A DNA stretch of 6,958 nt from Actinomycetota bacterium (lineage in GTDB: Bacteria; Actinomycetota; Actinomycetes; S36-B12): positions 1 through 6,958 of the forward strand of contig VGBQ01000140.1 in NCBI GenBank assembly GCA_016870425.1. Reading direction: 5' to 3'. The notes beneath the pieces were generated by a model. It had not been told where the DNA came from, searched no databases, and saw nothing but the letters and a program-made list of their open reading frames with translations. The translations under genes and the position numbers were made by a program. Within the stretch, counting starts at the first letter, position 1. Each line of letters starts with the position of its first letter. Positions 1 through 5,575 of the stretch are shown here, in pieces.

Positions 1-1137
1 TCGCGCCAGGTCACCGGCTTCGCGGACTTCCCCATGCCCGATCACTGGCCGCTCTTCCCCCATCGCGACCAGATGCTGGAGTACTTCCACCTCTACGCCG
101 ACGAGTTCGACCTGCGCCGTCATATCGCCTTCGACACGGCGGTCGATTGCGTAGAGCCGCTGCCCACTGACGGACCCGTCGGATCCGGGGGCTGGTCAGT
201 GACGACCTCGGATGGAGTGCGACGCGAGTACGACGGCGTGCTCGTCGCCAACGGCCACCTCTGGGACCAGAAGATCCCCGAGATCCCCGGCACCTTCACC
301 GGCAAGCAGATCCACTCCGGCTCCTACCGCAACACCGGCGACATCGACGGCCGCCGCGTGCTCGTGATCGGCTCGGGCAACTCCGGGTGCGACCTCGCCG
401 TGGATGCTGCTCAAGCCCACTTGGACACCCACATCGTGATTCGCCGCGGGCACCACTTCCAGCCCAAGACCTTCTTTGGCAAGCCGCGCTCCGAGCTCGC
501 CTGGATGCAGGAGTTCACCTTTGAAGAGCAGGACCTCCTCGCGCGCCTCATGATGCGCGTCTCCGTAGGTCAGGCATCCGACTACCCCGGCATGCCCATT
601 CCCGACCATCGCGCACTCGCCGACGGCCCGCCCGTCGTCAATGATCTGCTCCTCTACTGGGTGCAGCACGGCCGCATCACGGTGCGTCCCGCCATCGAGC
701 GCTTCGACGGCACGACGGTGCACTTCAGCGATGGCACGAGCGATGACTTCGACACGATCCTGTGGGCGACGGGCTTCCACGCCTCGCTGCCCTTCCTCGA
801 CGACGATCTCCTCGTCAAGGAGGACGGCGTACCGCTGCGTGTTGGCGGCGCGGTGGTGCCCCTGGACCTCGAGAAGCTCTACCTCATCGGCATGATCGGC
901 GCGCGTGGCCCGCAGCCACCGATCTACCCGCTCCAGGCCGACCTCGCACTGCGCATGATCGCAATCCACGAGTCTTCGCCGAGCGGCTTCGTGCCCATTG
1001 CCGGACCGCTCACGCAGGCCCAGTCCCACGAGTGGCGCATCGACATCCTGCGCCCCCTCTGGCTGGAGCAGGTCGAGCAGACGAAGGTCGCACTGCAGGT
1101 GCTGGCGGCAAGTCAACCCGTGGGCGCGCCGGCATGA
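1..1137 (+). CDS. Flavin-containing monooxygenase (FMO family), 5' truncated by window edge
   Basis: This is the C-terminal part of a class B flavoprotein monooxygenase, which uses FAD and NAD(P)H to insert one oxygen atom into a small organic substrate. The frame is open from base 1 and no start is needed inside the window. The first residues (SRQVTGFADFPMP) are internal FMO sequence, so the real start, with the N-terminal FAD-binding Rossmann motif, lies upstream. Residue numbers count from base 1. The FMO fingerprint FxGxxxHxxxY is exact at residues 99-109 (FTGKQIHSGSY). The NADPH-binding GxGxxG follows at 124-129 (GSGNSG), and the C-terminal ATGF motif is at 256-259. There are 378 residues in the window; FMOs usually have roughly 450, so about 80 are missing. 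The stop overlaps the SDR start (ATGA), implying one mRNA. The substrate is unknown; N-, S- or Baeyer-Villiger oxygenation are all possible. Confidence 0.93.
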   Translation, partial: SRQVTGFADFPMPDHWPLFPHRDQMLEYFHLYADEFDLRRHIAFDTAVDCVEPLPTDGPVGSGGWSVTTSDGVRREYDGVLVANGHLWDQKIPEIPGTFTGKQIHSGSYRNTGDIDGRRVLVIGSGNSGCDLAVDAAQAHLDTHIVIRRGHHFQPKTFFGKPRSELAWMQEFTFEEQDLLARLMMRVSVGQASDYPGMPIPDHRALADGPPVVNDLLLYWVQHGRITVRPAIERFDGTTVHFSDGTSDDFDTILWATGFHASLPFLDDDLLVKEDGVPLRVGGAVVPLDLEKLYLIGMIGARGPQPPIYPLQADLALRMIAIHESSPSGFVPIAGPLTQAQSHEWRIDILRPLWLEQVEQTKVALQVLAASQPVGAPA

Positions 1138-1898
1138 GCGACTGGCTCGGCCTCGATGGCCGGCGTGCCCTGGTCACCGGCGCGGGCAGCGGCATCGGCC
1201 GGTCGGTGGCGGTGGGCCTCGCGGAAGCCGGAGCCGAGGTCGTCGCTGTCGATCGTGATGCCGTGGCGCTGAGCGCAGCGGGGATGCGTCGTGAGACCTG
1301 CGACATCTCGATAGAGACGGAGGTCCAGGCGCTCGCCGAGCGCGTAGGGCCCTGCGACATCGTCGTCAACGCCGCGGGCATCATCCGGCCAGGCGCTCTC
1401 CGCGATGTCGCCCTCGCTGACTGGAACGCGCTCATCGCGGTCAACCTCACCGGCTACCTCCTCATCTCGCGCGCTTTCGCTGATGGGATGGCAGCGCGCG
1501 GCGGCGGCGCTCTCGTCCACGTTGCATCGATCTCCGGAACTCACGCCCAGGCCAACAGCGGTGCCTACAGCGCGTCGAAGGCCGCGCTCATTGTCATGTC
1601 GCAGCAGCTTGCCCTCGAGCTCGGCCCGCAGGGCATCCGCAGCAATACCGTCAGCCCCGGCATGGTGCGTACGCCGATGACCGAGGAGTACTACCAGGCG
1701 CCCGGCGTGGCCGAGCGCCGCGACCGCGCAGTGCCGATCGGCCGTGTCGCTCTGCCGGAGGACATCGCCGATGTCGTGGTCTTCCTGTCCAGCGATCGCG
1801 CGCGATACGTCACCGGTGCCGACATCATCGTCGACGGGGGCTTCACGACCACGCTGATGAGCTGGGTGCCCCGCCCCGGCTATGACGAATTTCGTTGA
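1134..1898 (+). CDS. Short-chain dehydrogenase/reductase (classical SDR), likely NAD-dependent
   Basis: A 254-residue classical SDR, the normal length for the family, expected to oxidise an alcohol or reduce a ketone in the cytoplasm. The cofactor motif TGAGSGIG is at residues 15-22. D40 at the end of the second beta strand (VAVDRD) suggests NAD(H) rather than NADP(H). NAAG is at 79-82 and the catalytic set is N104, S132, Y145 and K149 (YSASK). The PG motif and the substrate-loop region begin near 175, and the usual C-terminal VTGADIIVDGG is at 227-236. The start is the ATG that overlaps the monooxygenase stop by 4 nt. No clear Shine-Dalgarno sequence precedes it, so translational coupling is likely. 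A longer open frame runs upstream from about 762, but that part is a shadow of the monooxygenase. It probably acts on the substrate or product of its partner; substrate specificity cannot be read from sequence. Confidence 0.95.
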   Translation: MSDWLGLDGRRALVTGAGSGIGRSVAVGLAEAGAEVVAVDRDAVALSAAGMRRETCDISIETEVQALAERVGPCDIVVNAAGIIRPGALRDVALADWNALIAVNLTGYLLISRAFADGMAARGGGALVHVASISGTHAQANSGAYSASKAALIVMSQQLALELGPQGIRSNTVSPGMVRTPMTEEYYQAPGVAERRDRAVPIGRVALPEDIADVVVFLSSDRARYVTGADIIVDGGFTTTLMSWVPRPGYDEFR

Positions 1899-1905
1899 AG
1901 TCGAG

Positions 1906-1961
1906 GCGTACGCCGACCCTCAACCGCGAATTCCACCCGCATTCCGCGGGTAACGGTCGGC
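1906..1961 (+). repeat. 56-bp palindromic intergenic repeat, copy 1
   Basis: First of two identical 56-bp direct repeats (period 72 bp, 16-bp spacer at 1962-1977). The last 50 bases form an imperfect dyad: left arm GCCGACC at 1912-1918 pairs with GGTCGGC at 1955-1961, and CCGCG at 1924-1928 pairs with CGCGG within 1944-1949. A competing tight hairpin, ACCCGC-ATTCC-GCGGGT, sits at 1935-1951. It lies 7 bp past the SDR stop, between convergent genes, so it could act as a bidirectional terminator or transcript-end stem-loop, although no T-tract follows. It could equally be a REP-like mobile palindrome. The presence of the repeat is seen directly; its role is inference. Confidence 0.9.
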
Positions 1962-1977
1962 CCGGCCACGTCAGCCC

Positions 1978-2033
1978 GCGTACGCCGACCCTCAACCGCG
2001 AATTCCACCCGCATTCCGCGGGTAACGGTCGGC
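1978..2033 (+). repeat. 56-bp palindromic intergenic repeat, copy 2
   Basis: Perfect 56/56 copy of the unit at 1906-1961, in the same orientation. Identity stops exactly at both ends: base 1977 differs from 1905 and 2034 differs from 1962. The final base (2033) is also the last base of the TAG stop of the - strand gene that ends here, so the repeat abuts or slightly invades that gene's 3' end. Perfect identity of tandem copies implies a recent duplication or ongoing homogenisation. Confidence 0.9.
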
Positions 2034-3139
2034 TAGGACCTCGCCGCGGCGTTCATCGCTTGCTCAATCCGCCCGAGGAAGACCTGAGTCATCCAAGCGT
2101 CGCTCCAGGTCCAGCGCACGAAGCCATGGCCGGCATCCCCGAGATCTGCGTGCCGGTCCTTCTCCGCCATGACATCCGCGGCGGACCGGTACTTCATAGC
2201 ACCGTCCGCCTCGCCGATGAGATGGAATTCCGGCCAGAAGAAGTCGACTCGGTAGCGCCTGCCGCTGGCACCTGTCACCCACTGCTGCAGCAGCGGCAGG
2301 GGCAAACCCGAGCGGCACAGGTGGCACCAGGAAATGGCCTCGAGGGGCGTCTCCAGCCGCGGGTCGACGAAGGCCAGAGCCTGGAGCACATGGCGAAGCC
2401 CCCGGCGAGGCGATCGCGACACGGATCGGAGGAGCTGCTCCTGCAGGGCCTCCCGCAGTGACGTGTCCTGCAGCCTGTCCGTGAGGTGTGATTCAGATCG
2501 CCAATCATCACAGAGCCGTGTTCCGTTCCCATCGTGTTTGCTCGCTACGCGCATGGGCACCCACCCATCGAGGATCGCGGCCTGTCGCCTCTGGGCCGAA
2601 CTCAGCGCCGCTACGCCGGCAGCCTCGGATAGACGTAGGTGCCGCGTAGCGTCGATCCCAGTCCGCAGCGGCATGCACACGCTGTATCGATGCGTCGCCT
2701 CCCCGCCCGGACCACGAGGGGCACCTTCCCAGACGTCCTCAGACTCGAGGGCGGCGTGGACGATACGGACACCATCACGCAACCCATCCCGAACGCCGGT
2801 GCGGGGATCGACGTACAGGGTGGGATGGAGTGCCACCGAATCACTCCGAGCCCCGATGATTGGCACATCCCACAAGCCAGCCGACGTGGGCCCGGCGATC
2901 ACCGCTGCCACTCCACGATCAGCGAGTTGGCGCGCCCGCGAGGACGCCAGGTCCCAGGCAACCGATGCCTCACTCTCGGGCAGGGAGTACACCCCCCTCC
3001 TCAAGCGCGACAGCGCTCCGGCCCCGGCTGCTCGTTCAAGGCGGTCCTGCCCTATGCCGTGGGCGTGAGCCTCACCAGCGGTGAAGGCCTCGCCAGCGAA
3101 GGCACCACGAACAAGCGAAACAGTCTGCGCGATGGTCAT
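2033..3139 (-). CDS. AbiEi-like N-terminal domain + DUF559/Vsr-like nuclease-fold C-terminal protein
   Basis: A 368-residue protein of an actinobacterial family usually annotated as 'type IV toxin-antitoxin AbiEi-like' or DUF559. The N-terminus (about 10-55) resembles the AbiEi winged-helix region, ending in LRRGVYSLP at 47-54. The C-terminus (about 262-350) resembles the Vsr/PD-(D/E)XK-like DUF559 fold: PLE at 264-266, GLP.PLLQQWV at 278-288, RVDFFWPE at 297-304, GEADGAMKY at 309-317, then EKDRHADLGDAGHGFVRWTW. Candidate metal or catalytic residues are E266, D299, E310, D312 and K316. No AbiEii nucleotidyltransferase toxin gene is adjacent, so a working toxin-antitoxin pair is not supported. 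The start is uncertain. ATG at 3139 has GGAGGG almost touching it (1 nt from GGAGG), and an in-frame GTG at 3157 would add six residues. Base composition looks lower in GC than neighbours (hand count 72/120 at 2461-2580), hinting at acquisition. Cellular function is unknown. Confidence 0.82.
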   Translation of the reverse strand: MTIAQTVSLVRGAFAGEAFTAGEAHAHGIGQDRLERAAGAGALSRLRRGVYSLPESEASVAWDLASSRARQLADRGVAAVIAGPTSAGLWDVPIIGARSDSVALHPTLYVDPRTGVRDGLRDGVRIVHAALESEDVWEGAPRGPGGEATHRYSVCMPLRTGIDATRHLRLSEAAGVAALSSAQRRQAAILDGWVPMRVASKHDGNGTRLCDDWRSESHLTDRLQDTSLREALQEQLLRSVSRSPRRGLRHVLQALAFVDPRLETPLEAISWCHLCRSGLPLPLLQQWVTGASGRRYRVDFFWPEFHLIGEADGAMKYRSAADVMAEKDRHADLGDAGHGFVRWTWSDAWMTQVFLGRIEQAMNAAARS

Positions 3140-3228
3140 CCCTCCACCGTGCGCCACTTTTCACATGGCAGCGTTCCCTCACTGCAGGACGGTCGACAAG
3201 TCGGCGCCACCGCACCTGTGGACGGCGG

Positions 3229-3278
3229 GCCGACCGTAAACCGCGAATCCGACCCCCAAACCGCGGGTAACGGGCGGC
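3229..3278 (+). repeat. Diverged third copy of the palindromic repeat
   Basis: Aligns without gaps to the 50-bp dyad core of the other copies (1912-1961 and 1984-2033), with 42 of 50 bases identical by hand alignment. The best-kept blocks are GCCGACC, CCGCGAAT and CCGCGGGTAACGG. The 6-bp flank GCGTAC of the other copies is absent. The outer arms still form an imperfect inverted repeat, while the inner ACCCGC/GCGGGT hairpin is weakened (ACCCCC on the left). It lies in the 198-bp gap between the acyltransferase stop (3338) and the start of the AbiEi/DUF559-like gene (3139). In that gap I see no other convincing feature and no small gene. Confidence 0.8.
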
Positions 3279-3337
3279 CAACCCAGGCCCACACGCCCGT
3301 GGAGGGCGCACCAGGTGCCACTCAACGAAGTGGGTCG

Positions 3338-4042
3338 CTACTCCGCGCCCGAGGCGGCGCGACGCTCGGCCTTGATCTCCTTGGCGCGCGTGGCATACAT
3401 GTCGACGTACTCCTGGCCCGAAAGCTCCATGAGCGCGTACATGATCTCGTCCGTCACCGAGCGCAGCACGAAACGATCCGACTCCATTCCGTCGTAGCGG
3501 GAGAAGTCCAGCGGGTCGCCGAAGCGCACGCCCACACGCCTGATCCGCGGGCGGATGCGTCCGGGCGGCTGGATCTCATAGGTGCCGATCATCGCCACCG
3601 GGATGACGGGCGCGTGTCCCTCCAGCGCCATGCGCGCAACGCCGGTCTTGCCGCGGTAGAGCCGCCCGTCCGCGGTCCGTGTGCCCTCGGGATAAATGCC
3701 GAGCAGATGGCCCTCGTCGAGAATGCGGATCCCCGTGGTGATCGCTGCCTCGGCCGCACGCCCGCTGGTCCGATCGATCGGCACCTGGCCCACACCCGTG
3801 AAGAACGCCTTGCTGATCAGGCCCTTGATGCCCTTGCCGGTGAAGTACTCCTGCTTGGCAAGGAAGGTGATACGCCGCTTCGTGACCAGCGGCAGGAAGA
3901 AGGAGTCCGAGAACGACAGGTGGTTGCTCACCAAGATCGCGGGGCCCTCCACGGGGATGGCGTCCATGTTGTCGGTCCAGGGGCGGAAGAGAACGCGCAG
4001 CCACGGGCCGATCACGATCCACTTGAGCACCCAGTAGAGCAC
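3338..4042 (-). CDS. 1-acyl-sn-glycerol-3-phosphate acyltransferase (PlsC/LPLAT family)
   Basis: A 234-residue membrane-associated acyltransferase of the PlsC family, expected to move an acyl chain to lysophosphatidic acid or a related acceptor during phospholipid synthesis. All four family motifs are present: NHLSFSD at 40-46 (catalytic H41 and D46), GQVPIDR at 85-91, YPEGTR at 117-122 (acceptor phosphate binding) and VIPVAM at 146-151. A short hydrophobic N-terminus (about 1-20) could anchor it. The start is a GTG at 4042. It is the first usable start, because an in-frame TAG lies four codons upstream and AGGG is present about 7 nt before it. It is divergent from the alpha/beta-hydrolase with only 50 bp between the starts. 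In mycobacteria a comparable gene (Rv2182c) lies near fadD15 and TB16.3, and relatives of both are in this window. Acceptor specificity cannot be told from sequence. Confidence 0.95.
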   Translation of the reverse strand: MLYWVLKWIVIGPWLRVLFRPWTDNMDAIPVEGPAILVSNHLSFSDSFFLPLVTKRRITFLAKQEYFTGKGIKGLISKAFFTGVGQVPIDRTSGRAAEAAITTGIRILDEGHLLGIYPEGTRTADGRLYRGKTGVARMALEGHAPVIPVAMIGTYEIQPPGRIRPRIRRVGVRFGDPLDFSRYDGMESDRFVLRSVTDEIMYALMELSGQEYVDMYATRAKEIKAERRAASGAE

Positions 4043-4080
4043 GGGCTCACCCTAGCCGTGTGGCACTATCAGGGGCGTCC

Positions 4081-4087
4081 AAGGAGG
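4081..4087 (+). promoter_or_regulatory. Strong Shine-Dalgarno site (AAGGAGG)
   Basis: AAGGAGG sits 5 nt before the ATG at 4093, close to an ideal ribosome-binding site. It fixes the hydrolase start there rather than at the in-frame GTG at 4060. It is the strongest such site in the window, suggesting efficient translation. Confidence 0.88.
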
Positions 4088-4092
4088 TCACC

Positions 4093-4836
4093 ATGCCGCT
4101 CTTTCCCGGTGCCGAGCCCTACGCCGCCGACGGCGGCTCGACGGGCATCCTGCTCCTGCACGGCTTCACCGGCTCCCCCAAGTCCATGAAGCCCTGGGGT
4201 GAGCGCATGGCAGCCCAGGGCCACACCGTGCGTGTCCCCCGCCTGCCCGGCCACGGCACACGCTGGCAGGACATGAATCTCACGCGCTGGGAGGACTGGT
4301 ACGCCGAAGCCGACCGATCCTTCCTCGAGCTGCAGTCAGCCTGCGACGTCGTCTTCGTCTTCGGCCTGTCGATGGGCGGCTCGCTCACCCTGCGGCTCGC
4401 CGAGCGCCACGGCGACGCGATCCGCGGCATCGTCCTGGTCAACCCCGCCGTGCACTCCGAGCGTCCCGACCGCTTCCTGCTCCCCGTGCTCCAGGCCGTG
4501 GTGCCGTCGTTCCCGGGCATCTCCAACGACATCAAGATGCCCGGGCAGGACGAGGGTGCCTACGACAAGATCCCGCTCAAGGCGGCGTACTCCCTCACCA
4601 AGCTCTGGAAGGCCGTCAAGGACGACATCGCCCTCGTGCGGCAGCCGCTCCTGCTCTTCCGCAGCGCCGAGGATCACGTCGTCGAGGCATCCAACGCGCG
4701 CTTCATCCTCGACCACGTGTCGAGCGCGGATCGCACGGAGGTCGTGCTGCACGACTCCTACCACGTGGCCACCTTGGACAACGAGTTCGAGACGATCGTC
4801 GGCCACAGCATCGACTTCGTCCGCCGCCTCTCCTGA
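4093..4836 (+). CDS. Alpha/beta-hydrolase, carboxylesterase / monoacylglycerol lipase type
   Basis: A 247-residue cytoplasmic-looking serine hydrolase (no signal peptide) that should cleave carboxylic esters such as short- to medium-chain acyl esters or monoacylglycerols. The oxyanion-hole motif HGFTG is at 23-27 and the nucleophile elbow GLSMGG at 91-96 (S93). The acid is D194 in SAEDHVV and the base is H224 in DSYHVATLD. Length, residue spacing and the HGFTG/GLSMGG pair closely match Est30-type carboxylesterases of Geobacillus, whose triad is S94/D193/H223. The start follows a strong AAGGAGG site. The next gene begins 4 nt after its stop, so the two are probably cotranscribed. Its neighbour on the other side is a divergent acyltransferase, fitting a role in lipid turnover. 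The natural substrate is inferred only at class level. Confidence 0.94.
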   Translation: MPLFPGAEPYAADGGSTGILLLHGFTGSPKSMKPWGERMAAQGHTVRVPRLPGHGTRWQDMNLTRWEDWYAEADRSFLELQSACDVVFVFGLSMGGSLTLRLAERHGDAIRGIVLVNPAVHSERPDRFLLPVLQAVVPSFPGISNDIKMPGQDEGAYDKIPLKAAYSLTKLWKAVKDDIALVRQPLLLFRSAEDHVVEASNARFILDHVSSADRTEVVLHDSYHVATLDNEFETIVGHSIDFVRRLS

Positions 4837-4840
4837 CGCG

Positions 4841-5575
4841 ATGTCGACCCCAGGCCTGCCGGCAGCGGCGTACGCCAAGCTCGTCGACGTGGACCCGCCC
4901 ATCGCCGAGCATGTGCTCGATCTGCTCGCGCAGGCGCAGATCCCGGCGTACGCCGAGCCGCTCGTCGGCGACACAGGCCCCTACCGCGACGTCCGCGCGC
5001 CCGACCGTCCCACCACGCGGATCTACGTCGAGAAGTCGCGCCTCGCGCAGGCCAGCACCGCCATCGCCGAGGGACTGCCCAGCCTGCGGGCCGAATTCCA
5101 CGCCGATGCCGCCGCCCGAGCCGACGCCGACGACATGCGACGGGCCTCCTCCGATCGCATCGACGCCGCGTGGGAGGAGATCGTCTCGGGCTTCCACACG
5201 GCCGAGCCGCCGCCGCGCCCAGGTGCAGGCGGATCGGGTCTGTCGCAGCGACTGGTGCGCGAGCACACCCAGCCGCCCGAGCACACCCAGCCCCCCGAGC
5301 CCGGACCCCGCGACTACTCCGTGCTCGACGACCCCGACGACGAGGGCTTCACTCCTCCCCCGCCACCGCCCATCCCCCGACCGCGTGACCGCTTCGACGC
5401 GTTCGCCTGGATCGGGCTCATCGGCGGCCCAGTGGCGATCATCCTGGCCTTCGTCCTCGGCACCGGCGGCTGGCTAGCAGCCGCGGGGTTCGCCGCCTTC
5501 ACCGCGGGATTCATCGTCCTCGTGGCCCGCGGATCCGACCGTCGCGACGAGGGCGACGACGGAGCGGTGGTCTAG
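4841..5575 (+). CDS. Actinobacterial-type membrane protein with proline-rich linker, function unknown
   Basis: A 244-residue protein whose function I do not recognise. Residues 1-115 look soluble, and AQIPAYAEPLVGD (32-44) followed by TRIYVEKSRLAQA resembles the small DUF2007-like signal-transducing fold, a weak resemblance. Residues 120-183 form a low-complexity linker with a doubled EHTQPP (141-152) and a PPPPPP run at 172-177. Two hydrophobic helices follow (about 188-207 and 210-229), ending in a short acidic tail (DRRDEGDDG). The likely layout is a cytoplasmic N-terminal domain tethered to the membrane by a C-terminal hairpin. ATG at 4841 was chosen because it lies 4 nt after the hydrolase stop; the same open frame upstream is a shadow of that gene. 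There is no good Shine-Dalgarno site, so translation probably continues from upstream. The stop TAG shares bases with the stop of the opposing gene. Confidence 0.85.
   Translation: MSTPGLPAAAYAKLVDVDPPIAEHVLDLLAQAQIPAYAEPLVGDTGPYRDVRAPDRPTTRIYVEKSRLAQASTAIAEGLPSLRAEFHADAAARADADDMRRASSDRIDAAWEEIVSGFHTAEPPPRPGAGGSGLSQRLVREHTQPPEHTQPPEPGPRDYSVLDDPDDEGFTPPPPPPIPRPRDRFDAFAWIGLIGGPVAIILAFVLGTGGWLAAAGFAAFTAGFIVLVARGSDRRDEGDDGAVV
5261..5296 (+). repeat. 18-bp tandem duplication inside the proline-rich linker
   Basis: Two adjacent 18-bp units (5261-5278 and 5279-5296) differ at one base and encode EHTQPP twice. This is an in-frame expansion in the linker of the membrane protein and probably varies in number between strains. 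Confidence 0.88.

Noticed and set aside
196..1116. A 306-codon - strand open frame opposite the monooxygenase
   Set aside because: Shadow frame of a gene with clear FMO motifs, with no family resemblance of its own.
1899..2032. A classical rho-independent terminator
   Set aside because: The stems are GC-rich but no T-tract follows on either strand. A terminator role remains possible but cannot be called as such.
1906..2033. CRISPR array
   Set aside because: There are only two repeat units with a 16-bp spacer, the repeats are much longer than typical with a large internal dyad, and no cas genes are present.
1895..2461. A + strand open frame of 188 codons that translates the two intergenic repeats as a duplicated 18-residue peptide
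   Set aside because: The repeats stay in frame only because their 72-bp period is a multiple of three. The rest lies antisense to the AbiEi/DUF559-like gene, there is no ribosome-binding site, and the composition is not protein-like.
2033..3139. A functional type IV toxin-antitoxin operon
   Set aside because: Only the AbiEi-like part is seen. There is no AbiEii nucleotidyltransferase gene on either side, and the C-terminus is a nuclease-like domain instead.
3301..3320. GCACC-A-GGTGC inverted repeat downstream of the acyltransferase gene
   Set aside because: A one-base loop cannot form a stable RNA hairpin, and the short dyad is expected by chance at this GC content.
4043..4092. GATAGT (- strand, 4065-4070) as the -10 element of the acyltransferase gene
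   Set aside because: It matches four of six consensus bases, but no -35 element is found at the right spacing, so it is too weak to list as a feature.
2639..4189. A 516-codon + strand open frame
   Set aside because: It runs antisense through the AbiEi/DUF559-like and PlsC genes and across the intergenic repeat, and has no recognisable domain. Long antisense frames are expected in high-GC DNA.
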